Below, one piece after another: positions 23,001 through 23,368 of a stretch of DNA of 23,368 nucleotides; within the stretch, counting starts at the first letter, position 1; every line of letters begins with the position of its first letter. A program made the position numbers and the translations under genes. Origin of the DNA: a virus; the IMG/VR virus record IMGVR_UViG_3300020416_001617, positions 1-23,368 of that record; one strand, written 5' to 3'. The notes under the pieces are model-generated. The model was given only the letters and a program-made list of their open reading frames with translations. It did no database searches and had not been told where the DNA came from.

Positions 23001-23368
23001 TATCCAGAACCACCTTGGTTAATTAGAATACGTGAAACTGACCCTTTAGTGATAATAGCAGTTGCAGCAGCACCAGAACCGCCTCCACCAACGATTGATA
23101 CCAATGGAGATGAAGTATATCCAGAACCACCATTAGTTACAGTAATCTCACTAAGAGAACCGTTAACTACAACACTCGCAGTTGCACCTTCTCCACCACC
23201 ACCTGTCATAGTAATAGCAGGAGGAGATGCAGCATCATATCCAGATCCAGAATTAGTAATGCTAACATCAGTTACAGCACCAAAGGTTTTTGCTTCGGTT
23301 GACTTATAAGACCAAATTGATACACCATTAACCCAAGTACCTATCGGACCTGAAGAAATATCATTCTT
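2030..23368 (-). CDS. Giant modular virion protein, partial (N-terminus beyond right edge)
   Basis: A single frame stays open from the right edge to the TAA at 2032-2030: 7112 visible residues, roughly 0.75 MDa. The first in-frame ATG (23209-23207) is not the start, because the frame stays open upstream and encodes a recognisable part of a YHYH-like domain and a Gly-rich repeat. Residues here count from the first visible codon. Modules in order: YHYH half and Gly-rich repeats (to about 263); YHYH core (267-455); propeller-like region (740-1113); LamG-like (1117-1334); degenerate cupredoxin-like (1765-1870); Gly-rich repeats (1910-2157); tail/baseplate-type module (2354-2410); second LamG-like (2954-3135); C...D...YPR array with helical cassettes (3209-6045); carbohydrate-binding-like (6142-6357); small beta repeats; two fibre modules (6804-6972); Gly-rich C-terminus. 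No membrane segment or C-terminal secretion signal is seen. The likely role is a host-contacting fibre, adhesin or baseplate-attached protein (inference). It precedes two virion genes on the same strand. Confidence 0.9.
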   Translation of the reverse strand, partial: KNDISSGPIGTWVNGVSIWSYKSTEAKTFGAVTDVSITNSGSGYDAASPPAITMTGGGGEGATASVVVNGSLSEITVTNGGSGYTSSPLVSIVGGGGSGAAATAIITKGSVSRILINQGGSGYVSQPLITIVGGGGTGAAGTASVRGPIQSIGITNGGVEYTSSPTVTLSSGKGAVAQAIVNDGRIISIAIISAGSGYTTAPEVTVQGEGFGAVARATIDTDGENAGRVTNIEIINKGINYVQGTTIINLTSVGQNATFTANVFQWNYNLQATSQFDTAKGSVFTGYNNEYGGEYAHLSNPQRMRYILGDNLYEEIGTGNILEQEEQLTHSPIIGWAFDGNPIYGPYGYNDPTDQSSAIVRLRTSYKLRDELVYDDTTNPTPNRTAGPLLTEEPAGNFVEDYEYSFGLGDLDQYNGRFCKTPDFPDGAYAYFVTIDATDLGSPLFPYVIGPSFNSVVDSWNLSSNAIQQNIPTGVVRYRDPYENVDIDVERTPNASTAALTTEDGEILLFEVEDENRDGIIGPEETADPDQMFEESPLQLFDYFPKVKFDSKVDIEVETTTKFEDASVTGFTVENTGKNYQVDDRLIFDNTDTDGAGVSARISKIKGESVASYEFENISGSNYGVLQTADPHNLVAGDVVYIDYTPIMQNTNKTFVVRQYKGIEEIVIDQRGSGYNTDIPPTITIDGDGTSGKLEAVVSTVGAIDQVNILNSGSGYTSNPRVILSHPQVFKKADYYISKLENQNYVKINDTHVSDNKEIFICGKTKDAVGNTVGFVAKLSATGVKEWENTLESTDGQYYTEFQKLFVDGLDVWVVGNNKPNSNLLDAYNPDVILAKYTQAENGLSAGLQFQKGYAGISGATRADHVSAIQKWSDTRFIIGGYTNTNSSNPYDAFLASIDSTGNFAIKRKLVSTSKSEKIVDMKVITTTEGATELYFLMEVALNQATTDVNLAFGKATLTTSAINIDFIKEYSTSVYSLVDGSLVFDEFNECYISASLRFKSDPTQKDSFWVCKVSRTGSIIWNYRYVAPGRDITMADRSSIDIFGDLNVAFSRDNSTTGVKTVDSVKIGYNGIIKNHTTNEFNQNRIEGITVHSVNTDNSGDIYLSGQTQWNRNEFIFDFAANEQTDLTGNYTLTSVGASSAITYDDNMAKIYGYQPAGSSSTWENSYLKVAGADLGTTLANDWTLEFFIYKSGSQSQTLSQNVQTIMGIGGARDATGGLWLGYDNSSGELQMVITNQTTQLINGSGQSSTQTTMYADNSWQTIAVRKEGNVFKAFVNGIEVISGTLSNTSFATKDLYFGNQIGFGTGATDFSQNYQGQFFIDNIRLRNRAVPVTVPSDISSLPPVASFALGFAWTDTAWFTNNLTKYDYIDYNAWNLKVDKNADATRLGDKGVQTNTQLGFVRTAVTPVIGSSMTIGEADFALGDAGLQTLDFDDATITMTPGTETLTYTNDIWSSRTATVPSPGSQKLQVSAVVKDRYFFKVTNTVKIDNIQELTINQPFIFTTGSKLRLNNLSSGTFINSGYIIKSDIPNRKIYVAVQNNPWSNDLNTGILVSEQFNEQDTYGIVGPVPNDVNEMKAYTFAQVDNTTPGTFDIDMSTYDAPADIGGTNNLNDFARFKPFNVGDYSVRIDEIGGSSSFIVGSVVSLTSDDISFNADYNTTQITNLTGVTKITLISNLERILQITAVNNSDEVYVITGTSHYLSEGEIVYVDGNPSQNFGGLVYDEYDGAFAVDTVVSPLEFTYKLPQTAVTAPATNASSVGIFVKSPTLKMYYGHQYIFDLGHSTLVGGNLSFAKDNLYKLEYSFNSIERIGTPGLTGQGQPNPSVKLKVDNNIVTNISYYFDPSRTGDDSPVISDSYLDVTDSPYTGTFTISSTSGQTITRGADVFKFPLLNEPEGIGDISRTSYTTSSLKAVGSIGDIRIINPGGFYTKLPIVTGIASTRKIERVQIVEPGTEYAVGTYNGVPIAGDGEGGFVQITVADGQDDEGITIPGQIQEVLVTSPGKGYTTATIDVEGVSGILGAGLTGSGADLSVVIPPFGTEASIFTKGDKVGKIKKLKNNNFGYDYPHDYTLRPEITFPLNAQLTSTSILESITVTNPGSGYSLAPTVIIQGGGGSGATAEATIKNGRLDIIEVKDPGAGYSSTPTVSLRSSFNYVVNLDLGLLQFAYPHGITNGAEISVAVTDTGDGADYPLSAGATGRLNPNTTYYAISGSANSLEDDQLKIAITPQNAELGDALSFVNAGEGRQSILTESFGGEATANVITSTFLEGELVYQGDSLETATAQGYVSTNSGWQIGPRILKIVDYTGVFAENQQITGVISKSSGTISDLKFARGVLDIGSITKTTGQFIDDVGKPSEIIQKIQDSYYYQDFSYAVKSAVSISEWKEILIRNVHPASFKVFGELNLNEYGQIPNKETFFELTKSVELAQEAIVPNIQNFALVDPIYTEFNNTEVLFRQKRLTSSENILTSVVQRVDDISSQFDGIKTSFPLTVNGGTVVANANQLMVVLNGVVQNPETAFTIQQDSIVFTEPPRPPASVKYASVTIDPIQGYEMIFNNPSGIYPGLGNEIKGSSSDARFTVLKVVGTVVTGYITDGSFVLGELCNVIATGFAGNLASITPVGSIGLFTFNENITNLEGNTAKVESVNLETGQEMPIAKLRYSIGPSTTVFEVIDPTSETPQPVPIGTFDANVNYQVGSEIFTLISTVDNAESTSLTVVRNVLGTTAANQQDNTPLYSTKIEVTDKLTLSKTAGTYTSTPGLFDIQLNDVIYGAQSGVIARITSTSAYQDPITNEFIGQVDISPGSSFFGLLFNRITSQTYPNVVLDDIAASAVSIVDATDNLTPYNGNFPSNEQINNYIVPFNNLTGTLQLNENIRNYKIEYGNNTNEFVTGETGKVRKMSFYDKEGTGFFSSGQVIRSRDTKAEVIGYNQARNTVYLGKIGRTKSNGEDYFDFTFAGSAQIDTAQKKYGAGSLQLTAGTTDYIWCQTTSEIAFGTGDFTFEFYIRPDSSSLSGTIDVFDTRVSSANEVALRVYIESGQLRWNVNNADLVTSVGTSLTADTWAHVAYTRTGTSGKLYIDGVEVGTGTDNSNYVAKPLFIGVGYAFGTGFIGHIDEVRISNTIRYASAFTPLAGIFQGDSATKMLLHFDGKDGQQWVQDWSGSESFTKGEYFNNDAIISTVRYVGNHTFVAGTSNAALTFNDGTIKDVTDATYNGETGVLVLTIGSHSYTTSNTVTIGTDKLPFTCDKDNHATEHRYPRPTDPAHGVALTIDSVTGTTITVNVGRAVSRGFVGNTNRYYNAATLIESNLEFIAQESVYLLEQKFPDFTVINGSVNCQDDVKDICKSIAHDLRNGSNEKIWLAASYYVDREDINNVKLLNVENEIVETVWTYGKLNQILRYVITNDAWDVQGNHGQKQKFDTSITESSGNAATKFTPSGAEYNAATGELKILKSSHGLFSETTLSINGGGYNPVTGMLTCTTASAHNLTAGSKLQIEDESLTFTCTMDQNRSEHKYPRASDHASQGWLDVVVVDSTTFQVDVGKTPDVIFNPTAATYSGSTGLLKMTIGEHRLRAGTNIKVATGSLPFRCTMDGLQDVKKYPRENDFIYQDSVPILYEGTTHTANSASYTPDSGLLTITVFGHGFAHGDKVRIADESLTFECLLDNNITQHRYPRSTDPSSGRLHKIVNVTTNTFDVNVGVSPDLSLHTFKSADPNGIIHKDNTITLDVGKTHNIAYDVSSANYTAVTGALVISTSAPGSPGFGGHPNLMVGDSIRLRDGAFLFSCNMDGQATDHAYPRLTDPARGTAVDVIDISEVDKTATGATYNPLTGMMTVTIGSLLNSPSTRNCTGAAYDPATGMLTITSSAHQVYNGNLVRLNDGAFIFRCGLDDETTDHFYPRSGDPARDEWLPAQNRTENTFDLFIGKSQDLSGHTCVGVTANPCMKVAGEMVRFEEGAITFSCTKDGNATNHAYPRKTDPVFRRGWSVVEASTNTTFDVFVGRTVFGAYTHTYVSGTTNGVKVHNNAFTVNVGKSKFSAYTPSAATYVPETGIMDLTVGNHWIKDSTTHTAIDVNYIASTGVMTLTIPNHGFMIGDKIKVADNAISLTCSLDQHGSEHTYPRSTDPKSGEWMLISNVTDNTFDVNVGTSPQLDFDVSNATYDPVSGNLVLTIGTHSLSVGTSIRLKDNSITFVCDYGGDGFSTQKSYPRSYGANTSDNQDYAYNTALNIIAKDATTITVNVNESPDTAISHAGTHNYHSSLSGAVITGGDYTHNFVSCVQNGITRAGDSVYIEQDSLTFRCDLDGQTTDKTYPRASGSNAPGGADYAYNTATYVQEVKTTSHTPTDADYNPATGIMTITMDGHGLTAPTTKTAESGTTFNPATGELFVVSANHGFVTGDMVKIADNSLVFTCAEDGNSTNHSYPRSSDFASGRFFPILRTSANDFTMTVGNAFGDQPISNNTTHVWVSAVANGLVKANDKVRLDENAVTFTCAKDGNATNHSYPRRTDPSYFEWLPLDNVQTNTFDVFIGKSSDTSTHTFVSFVANSMQRPTGVITVDVGISSNTSTHVFQSASADAIKCGGQYTHVWKGGLTVDKAFTIGGDYTHEFVAGGEKFTVTAAAFTPGTGSMTVTVPNHGFDNGDMVKFDDGSITFRCLQDNYQTDHTYPRSSDPASGTYLQVSSVTKDTFVVNVGTSSNTTTHQFQSAVTNGLTRAVIRTGGAYTHTLTGAKGGCFKKKGRAIAIDDHGLTMTCEYDDRGSNHKYPRTTDPSSKQVLPITKFDTNSFTVNVGPTSFNKNYKPYNPTTATYTPSTGSLQINLLAHDITTDDFVIIEDESLKFTCTMDNNQSIKSYPRPGHDVRAAGKELPVLSTDATSITVNVGIAGTNQTFTPSAATYDASTGDMTLTIGQHGIRKGSNIVIQNNTLQFTCDMDGNTATKTYPRATDPYGSEKSIPVTDVYYNSGTASNAVFTPATGLMVITLTNHGLSNGDYIQLVDESLTFKCNLDGYTTEHKYPRPSDPVSGRWLAISNKTNDTFEVNVGISSDTSTHAFTAAATNGVRAQNGMIKVNVGKSPIKGYNPSLAAGSTTAYDPNTGMLTIDIGAHELEVGDGIKIAKQSFGFICAQDGGNTIHYYPRTSDWGYNKSHPITAKTSTSITVNISNGAISNTTEHAFYTVYDKFTPTGITYSGWTGIMTVTTNIVHNMDAGEYIKFDDNSLTFTCTKDGNATEHRYPRATDPASGKWLKVLSTGLTSYTFQVQVLDITPSTNVTTHTFVAGKSYATNCIKRAAVITGGDYAHTFTGNASSNNVIYSPDSTHTFSSADPGAVKKLLTKHSFVSAENNCVTVMDYSVGDCVDVQATVENLIDIVTDTLEGANNPSPIDHLGSVSRLSSDPDNEFLGGRVYAFLEESFPVSLHNSTDDIIYANQIGGDGKYRFQDAADLVEANAGPIVDKASHDMLTLYPDLVLDMPRNADGSGNGTLQCKTDLALILTEFIKDLRQGGNFNTVNVARRYLGANDVILHIRLQLFQSAYAHLRLAHYMKQAITGNLTYDNTDKIIVGDWGITQSTATQFTATGATYDPATGILVATIGTHSLEVGDYVNVVDGSLVFSCAGGTGTHTFVSGVTNAITADSGGPFTAATGTTYDPSNGNLTLEIGSHSLTTSNTISIADNGLTFTCDADNHSSNHTYPRPTDPASVNTSGLNNGVLAISGVTGTTITVNVTAVSTSQASYPRSTDPASNSNLEIIAADATTITFNVGSTTNVQAHTFVSAAANGIVSPGDCANVKEAIDNLVATANDIIAPTNSDFAISADRLYFNRKSIADEITTLVTNEFQFQLVEGGPVYNAFLYPEPGGVQTCQRDLALIMLGIISDLQTGGNNSTIAAMENYLSTAMQINYIEDELLATTYAIEQMKWLGEHAILNRLYTKDSNETPPNYNFNYTTIEAYRDALTPTDMSPVVTRFKELVDIALNILAPGKLAMRGAAKNLLYNQSYYKEEITTLVTQQFGASVWQYDDWLNTIVTNLVHDLITTDITDTAVAHNIEIENVTGAFEVGEMIFSQRAGGGSAVVLEYKSEGSFLVVGKWYGAPWEGNDRLEGTRSGVVANVKIGGVGYPYTWFNKPANVRTIAFAKNIQSNIQGQVSAPNLFTNPESIRTDWLPGFIVISDDFAQAPDGTQTAEKLIAFTSNGFHFTSRNYSLTSFDTWDDGSIKFDDTNNTFDEGGAATDDDNQQYTFSVFFKGDEFNKVRFGLVMDAGTVGQQDVFFDLDLATGTAGTLFQPQGGISGDAYGSVPYGNGWYRAYITTTISFGFSELRAQFLMYDTTNSLSYTGDGASGMFMWGAKLSVGTIDPYTSQLGEIFYADTEYNVKTYALDALETYASQAISNTLTSPSTAASYVKYFDAAASGYYSDRAVTRCIRSNLDILKGQLGLDTFYTNITVNNGIRIPTYTYGTRELPIGLGGGLNDSDYLYGFASGAYAELENMTVNEGEIVNIYQRLRFDAVITDGPFWIGETIRKVSDNAVNGTVHGLWEDENYRYVDVIMNAGTFAALDIVESDRAQLPPTGQISVITDRIQIIDLKGTFEASVPFKAYTSGATATPTEFIRTEAAVLDNTGGTLTVDTETLLGSFETTSVVYPEVSRQYIEVSKFDGFDISVGDRIASAGYTRLGISIISGLNEFTVGQRLYKVVGGIQDFDNYAIISEVDLDNNFLYVADFQGTPLTNGDLVGDYGVGNNFPVGYASVTTRVVTPGAGSALIQDIRDSGTLKRVYLSDIKGTFVTKDAIISADNYKAIVVNKVSLLARVKRAFKGFDGVQTTFKLSTGNGTQYLPDPAGHLLVFVNGILQPPGASAAYTAFSDSIQFTEPPDLGASFTGFYVGKLRQLDDISFEFDSLRQSFNLKRNDVFYSLTLTDGVQSTTIRPENNIIVSLNGVIQEPGVGFELVGSRIIFSEIPRVGSTFVGFSYVGSEADVDAAEVIPPIEPGDFIDIQGETSDREVAVIESSNSLITFDYLGSVFGQNAQAQANLTSGFIDSVQVTSGGSGYTSRPNVRVDSISGFEGDINALVGVGGVVINNQGTGYQNPDIAVETTVPDDWTAPDLSLYGEELVDPEVLT
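2110..2290 (-). repeat. C-terminal Gly-rich G-S-G-Y protein repeats
   Basis: The last two Gly-rich units read V-T-S-G-G-S-G-Y-T-S-R-P-N-V-R-V and I-N-N-Q-G-T-G-Y-Q-N-P-D-I. They are followed by a short acidic tail ending E-E-L-V-D-P-E-V-L-T. The gene therefore begins (as visible) and ends with the same repeat family. Confidence 0.75.
2455..2960 (-). repeat. Fibre-type L-N-G-[VI]-[LI]-Q-x-P-G modules, copies 2 and 3
   Basis: Two successive modules: F-D-G-V-Q-T-T-F-K-L...L-L-V-F-V-N-G-I-L-Q-P-P-G...I-Q-F-T-E-P-P and F-D-S-L-R-Q-S-F-N-L...I-I-V-S-L-N-G-V-I-Q-E-P-G...I-I-F-S-E-I-P. They match copy 1 at 15741-15930. Their place near the C-terminus suggests a distal or attachment segment. Confidence 0.75.
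2965..4055 (-). repeat. Small G-x-F-x-x-G-[ED]-x-I type beta modules
   Basis: Several short degenerate modules share a strand, an F or P after G-[TP], and a turn before an S-G-A-like stretch: D-L-K-G-T-F-E-A-S-V, D-F-Q-G-T-P-L-T-N-G-D, D-I-K-G-T-F-V-T-K-D-A-I. Related ones occur at 5160-5240 and near 16300-16470. They look like small beta-barrel spacers. Alignment is poor and the number of copies is uncertain. Confidence 0.45.
4060..4300 (-). other. Helical cassette E
   Basis: About 80 residues with T-Y-A-L-D-A-L-E-T-Y-A-S-Q-A-I-S and Y-Y-S-D-R-A-V-T-R-C-I-R-S-N-L-D-I-L-K-G-Q. It is predicted helical from hydrophobic spacing and links the carbohydrate-binding-like domain to the beta repeats that follow. 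Confidence 0.5.
4300..4945 (-). other. Carbohydrate-binding-like beta-sandwich domain
   Basis: It starts with N-L-F-T-N-P-E-S, then D-W-L-P-G, A-P-D-G-T-Q-T-A-E-K-L, Y-T-F-S-V-F-F-K-G-D-E, G-N-G-W-Y-R-A-Y-I-T-T and F-M-W-G-A-K-L-S-V-G-T. This order is typical of a beta-sandwich domain of CBM4/9-like type found on phage appendages. Glycan binding is likely by family, but the ligand is unknown. Confidence 0.65.
5235..5530 (-). other. Helical cassette D
   Basis: About 99 residues with V-V-T-R-F-K-E-L-V-D-I-A-L-N-I-L-A-P, then Y-Y-K-E-E-I-T-T-L-V-T-Q-Q-F-G, resembling the E-I-T-T-L-V-T-N-E-F part of cassette C. It lacks the C-x2-D core and is followed by a small beta module with V-T-G-A-F-E-V-G-E-M-I. 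Confidence 0.6.
5600..6040 (-). other. Helical cassette C
   Basis: It repeats the layout of cassette B: G-D-C-A-N-V-K-E-A-I-D-N-L-V-A-T-A-N-D, then T-C-Q-R-D-L-A-L-I-M-L-G-I-I-S-D-L-Q-T-G-G-N, then M-E-N-Y-L-S and long hydrophobic-periodic helices up to A-I-L-N-R-L-Y. Confidence 0.7.
6030..6665 (-). repeat. Distal C...D...Y-P-R units, including one half unit
   Basis: The stretch holds a truncated unit (S-C-A-G-G-T-G-T-H-T-F), unit 20 (F-T-C-D-A-D...N-H-T-Y-P-R-P-T-D-P), and a half unit with only S-Y-P-R-S-T-D-P and T-I-T-F-N-V-G-S before A-H-T-F-V-S-A. It lies between helical cassettes B and C. Confidence 0.8.
6670..7330 (-). other. Helical cassette B
   Basis: It begins with G-D-C-V-D-V-Q-A-T-V-E-N-L-I-D-I-V-T-D and later has L-Q-C-K-T-D-L-A-L-I-L-T-E-F-I-K-D-L-R-Q-G-G-N, then A-R-R-Y-L-G and several amphipathic helices. 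Both the D-C-x-x-V and C-x2-D-L signatures recur in cassette C, showing that the two arose by duplication. Confidence 0.7.
7390..13070 (-). repeat. Main array of C...D...[HK]-x-Y-P-R repeats (18 units)
   Basis: Units 2 to 19 follow one another for about 1,890 residues. A typical unit is: [YF]-[ND]-P-x-T-G-x-[ML]-x-[VI]-T; H-G-[LF]-x-x-G-D-x-[VI]-x-[IL]-x-[DE]-x-[SA]-[LI]-x-F-x-C-x2-D-x5-[HK]-x-Y-P-R-x-[ST]-D-P; a strand ending T-F-x-V-N-V-G or T-I-T-V-N-V; and often S-x-T-H-x-F-x-S-A-x-x-N-G-[IL]. Successive Y-P-R triplets lie about 215 to 490 bp apart. Some units have extra G-G-x-Y-T-H-x-[FLW] caps. The pattern suggests a beta-solenoid or string-of-domains shaft, but the fold is not known to me. 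Confidence 0.85.
13135..13490 (-). other. Helical cassette A
   Basis: About 119 residues rich in heptad-like hydrophobic spacing, with L-I-E-S-N-L-E-F-I-A-Q-E-S-V-Y-L-L and V-N-C-Q-D-D-V-K-D-I-C-K-S-I-A-H-D-L-R-N-G. The C-x2-D-[LV]...D-L-[RQ]-x-G core recurs in cassettes B and C. The cassette sits between unit 1 and unit 2 of an otherwise beta-rich array. Confidence 0.65.
13494..13745 (-). repeat. First unit of the C...D...H-x-Y-P-R repeat
   Basis: This isolated unit reads Y-N-G-E-T-G-V-L-V-L-T-I-G-S-H-S-Y, L-P-F-T-C-D-K-D, E-H-R-Y-P-R-P-T-D-P and T-I-T-V-N-V-G. It is separated from the main array by a helical cassette at 13135-13490. Confidence 0.85.
13965..14510 (-). other. LamG-like (concanavalin-type) domain 2
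   Basis: The order Y-G-A-G-S-L-Q-L, D-F-T-F-E-F-Y-I-R-P, T-W-A-H-V-A-Y-T-R, K-L-Y-I-D-G-V-E-V-G and G-H-I-D-E-V-R-I-S-N is a strong match to the LamG-like jelly-roll pattern. It is closer to consensus than domain 1. It directly precedes the first unit of the Cys/Tyr-Pro-Arg array, so it may cap that array. Confidence 0.85.
15741..15930 (-). other. Fibre-type V-L-N-G-V-V-Q-N-P module, copy 1
   Basis: F-D-G-I-K-T-S-F-P-L is followed by L-M-V-V-L-N-G-V-V-Q-N-P and D-S-I-V-F-T-E-P-P. This is the first of three copies in the gene; the other two are near the C-terminus at 2455-2960. The same order of elements is widespread in phage tail-fibre and appendage proteins. Confidence 0.65.
16141..16310 (-). 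other. Tail/baseplate-type module
   Basis: The segment contains I-Q-D-S-Y-Y-Y-Q-D-F-S-Y-A-V-K-S, S-E-W-K-E-I-L, V-H-P-A-S-F-K-V-F-G-E-L. I recall a motif of this form as conserved in structural proteins of T4-like marine phages. Its structural role is unknown to me, but it is the best anchor of this giant protein to the virion. Confidence 0.65.
16900..17640 (-). repeat. Gly-rich G-S-G-Y protein repeats, central cluster
   Basis: Five or more units of the Gly-rich family lie here, mixed with insertions. Clear ones read V-T-S-P-G-K-G-Y, V-T-N-P-G-S-G-Y-S-L-A-P-T-V-I-I-Q-G-G-G-G-S-G and V-K-D-P-G-A-G-Y-S-S-T-P; weaker ones read I-I-N-P-G-G-F-Y and I-V-E-P-G-T-E-Y. A non-repeat insertion with K-I-K-K-L-K-N-N-N-F-G-Y lies near 17170-17210. 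Confidence 0.7.
17760..18075 (-). other. Degenerate cupredoxin-like module
   Basis: The segment reads L-K-M-Y-Y-G-H-Q-Y-I-F-D-L-G-H-S followed by G-N-L-S-F-A, I-G-T-P-G and later I-S-Y-Y-F-D. I recognise the order T-Y-x-F-D...G-H-P-L-x-F-S...G-T-P-G...Y-Y-x-C-x-x-H-x-x-M from marine phage cupredoxin-like modules. Here the ligand His is replaced by Asn, and the terminal C-x2-H-x2-M is absent (Y-Y-F-D instead). If the family assignment is right, this copy cannot bind copper in the classical way, unlike the domain in the 408-residue neighbour. Confidence 0.45.
19370..20020 (-). other. LamG-like (concanavalin-type) domain 1
   Basis: The order D-W-T-L-E-F-F-I-Y, G-L-W-L-G-Y, S-W-Q-T-I-A-V-R-K-E-G-N-V-F-K-A-F-V-N-G-I-E-V, L-Y-F-G-N and F-I-D-N-I-R-L-R-N-R-A matches a laminin-G/concanavalin jelly-roll domain, which is a common sugar- or protein-binding fold on phage fibres. 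Ligand identity cannot be read from the sequence. Confidence 0.75.
20030..21150 (-). other. Beta-propeller-like region
   Basis: About 370 residues show recurring blade-like strings in which a strand ending in C-G, V-G-N, I-G-G-Y or L-S-G-Q is followed by an A-K, A-S or C-K strand. Examples are I-F-I-C-G-K-T...F-V-A-K-L-S, V-W-V-V-G-N-N...V-I-L-A-K-Y, F-I-I-G-G-Y-T...D-A-F-L-A-S-I-D and I-Y-L-S-G-Q-T-Q. This resembles SBBP-type or related propeller repeats. The number of blades was not established, and another beta-repeat fold is possible. Confidence 0.5.
21190..21385 (-). repeat. Pair of Gly-rich G-S-G-Y protein repeats
   Basis: Two units read I-D-Q-R-G-S-G-Y...P-P-T-I-T-I-D-G-D-G-T-S-G and I-L-N-S-G-S-G-Y-T-S-N-P-R-V-I-L. 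They belong to the same family as the array near the right edge and separate the YHYH-containing part from the propeller-like part. Confidence 0.75.
22005..22570 (-). other. YHYH-like domain, C-terminal part, with degenerate signature motifs
   Basis: The segment holds H-S-P-I-I-G-W-A-F-D-G-N-P-I-Y-G-P-Y-G (near 22325-22381), then L-D-Q-Y-N-G-R with P-D-F-P-D-G-A-Y-A-Y-F-V-T, and ends with F-P-Y-V-I-G-P-S-F. This is the order I recall for YHYH-family proteins. Both places where that family has Tyr-His-Tyr-His are altered: Y-A-H-L at 22475-22486 and Y-A-Y-F at 22073-22084. The matching early part of the domain (V-N-G-V-S-I) lies at the right window edge, beyond the Gly-rich repeats. Any metal binding that needs the His residues is therefore doubtful here. 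Confidence 0.7.
22580..23278 (-). repeat. Six Gly-rich G-S-G-Y protein repeats
   Basis: Six tandem units of about 36-46 residues share the pattern [IV]-x-[IV]-x-N-x-G-S-G-Y-x-S-x-P-x-[VI]-x-[IV]-x-G-G-G-G-x-G-A-x-A-x-A. The first three are well conserved, including a run of four glycines; the last two are degenerate and lose it. The same motif recurs at 21190-21385, 16900-17640 and 2110-2290 in this gene, and twice in the gene at 1-772. The alternating hydrophobic pattern suggests short beta strands joined by Gly-rich turns. Confidence 0.85.
23312..23350 (-). other. N-terminal fragment of the YHYH-like domain
   Basis: The frame at the right edge reads G-P-I-G-T-W-V-N-G-V-S-I-W. This resembles the early strand of YHYH proteins, usually of the form I-G-V-A-x-N-G-V-P-I-F. 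It lies before the six Gly-rich repeats, while the rest of the domain lies after them. I infer that the repeats are nested inside the domain. The fragment also shows that coding continues upstream of the ATG at 23209. Confidence 0.5.

Noticed and set aside
23207-23209. ATG as the start of the giant protein
   Set aside because: The frame stays open upstream to the window edge. The 53 upstream codons encode a recognisable YHYH-like strand and the first Gly-rich repeat, so this Met is internal.
23049-23309. Plus-strand open frame of 86 codons rich in Pro
   Set aside because: Its proline runs are the antisense of the Gly-rich repeats of the giant gene, so the frame is a by-product of the repeat composition.
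2030-23368. Bacterial giant adhesin (RTX or Bap type) instead of a phage protein
   Set aside because: No signal peptide can be assessed, but the C-terminus lacks a type I secretion signal and Ca-binding RTX nonapeptides. Neighbours and modules are of phage virion type.
2030-23368. Diversity-generating retroelement target
   Set aside because: No reverse transcriptase or template repeat is seen in the window, and the gene end has no C-type-lectin-like variable region.

Overview
The window looks like part of the late structural (virion) gene region of an AT-rich, T4-like marine myovirus, most likely a cyanophage or a relative infecting another marine bacterium such as Pelagibacter. The evidence is the protein modules: Gly-rich GSGY repeats, a Y-Y-Q-D-F-S-Y...H-P-A-x-F-x-V-F-G-E module, an N-L-G-T-x-A-N-D...K-I-N-x-N-F-N-E-I-Y N-terminus, YHYH-like, LamG-like and cupredoxin-like modules. 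I recognise this combination from virion proteins of marine T4-like phages. No replication, metabolic, RNA, mobile-element or CRISPR feature is visible. All coding is on the minus strand, so genes are read from the right edge to the left.

Layout in direction of transcription. (1) One uninterrupted reading frame enters across the right edge and stops at 2030, giving at least 7112 codons with no start in view (about 0.75 MDa visible). It is a mosaic of repeated beta-rich and helical modules. (2) After 24 bp comes a complete 408-residue virion or fibre-like protein (2005 to 779). Its C-terminal domain carries a complete set of putative type-1 copper ligands (His351, Cys394, His397, Met400). (3) After 6 bp comes a third gene (start at 772). 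It runs off the left edge with 257 codons visible and carries the same GSGY-type repeat.

The giant protein, in order from the visible N-terminal side: a YHYH-like domain apparently split by six Gly-rich repeats; a region resembling beta-propeller blades; a LamG-like domain; a degenerate cupredoxin-like module; more Gly-rich repeats; a tail/baseplate-type module; a second LamG-like domain; then a very long array of units with the pattern C-x2-D-x5-[HK]-x-Y-P-R (20 copies plus one half unit) interrupted by helical cassettes; a carbohydrate-binding-like domain; small beta repeats; two fibre-type modules; and a C-terminal Gly-rich pair. I infer a giant adhesin, fibre or baseplate-decorating protein that contacts host surface glycans, co-expressed with two smaller virion proteins. 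Module names rest on remembered sequence patterns, not on a search. The only spaces without a gene are 6 and 24 bp long, and no terminator hairpin was recognised in them.
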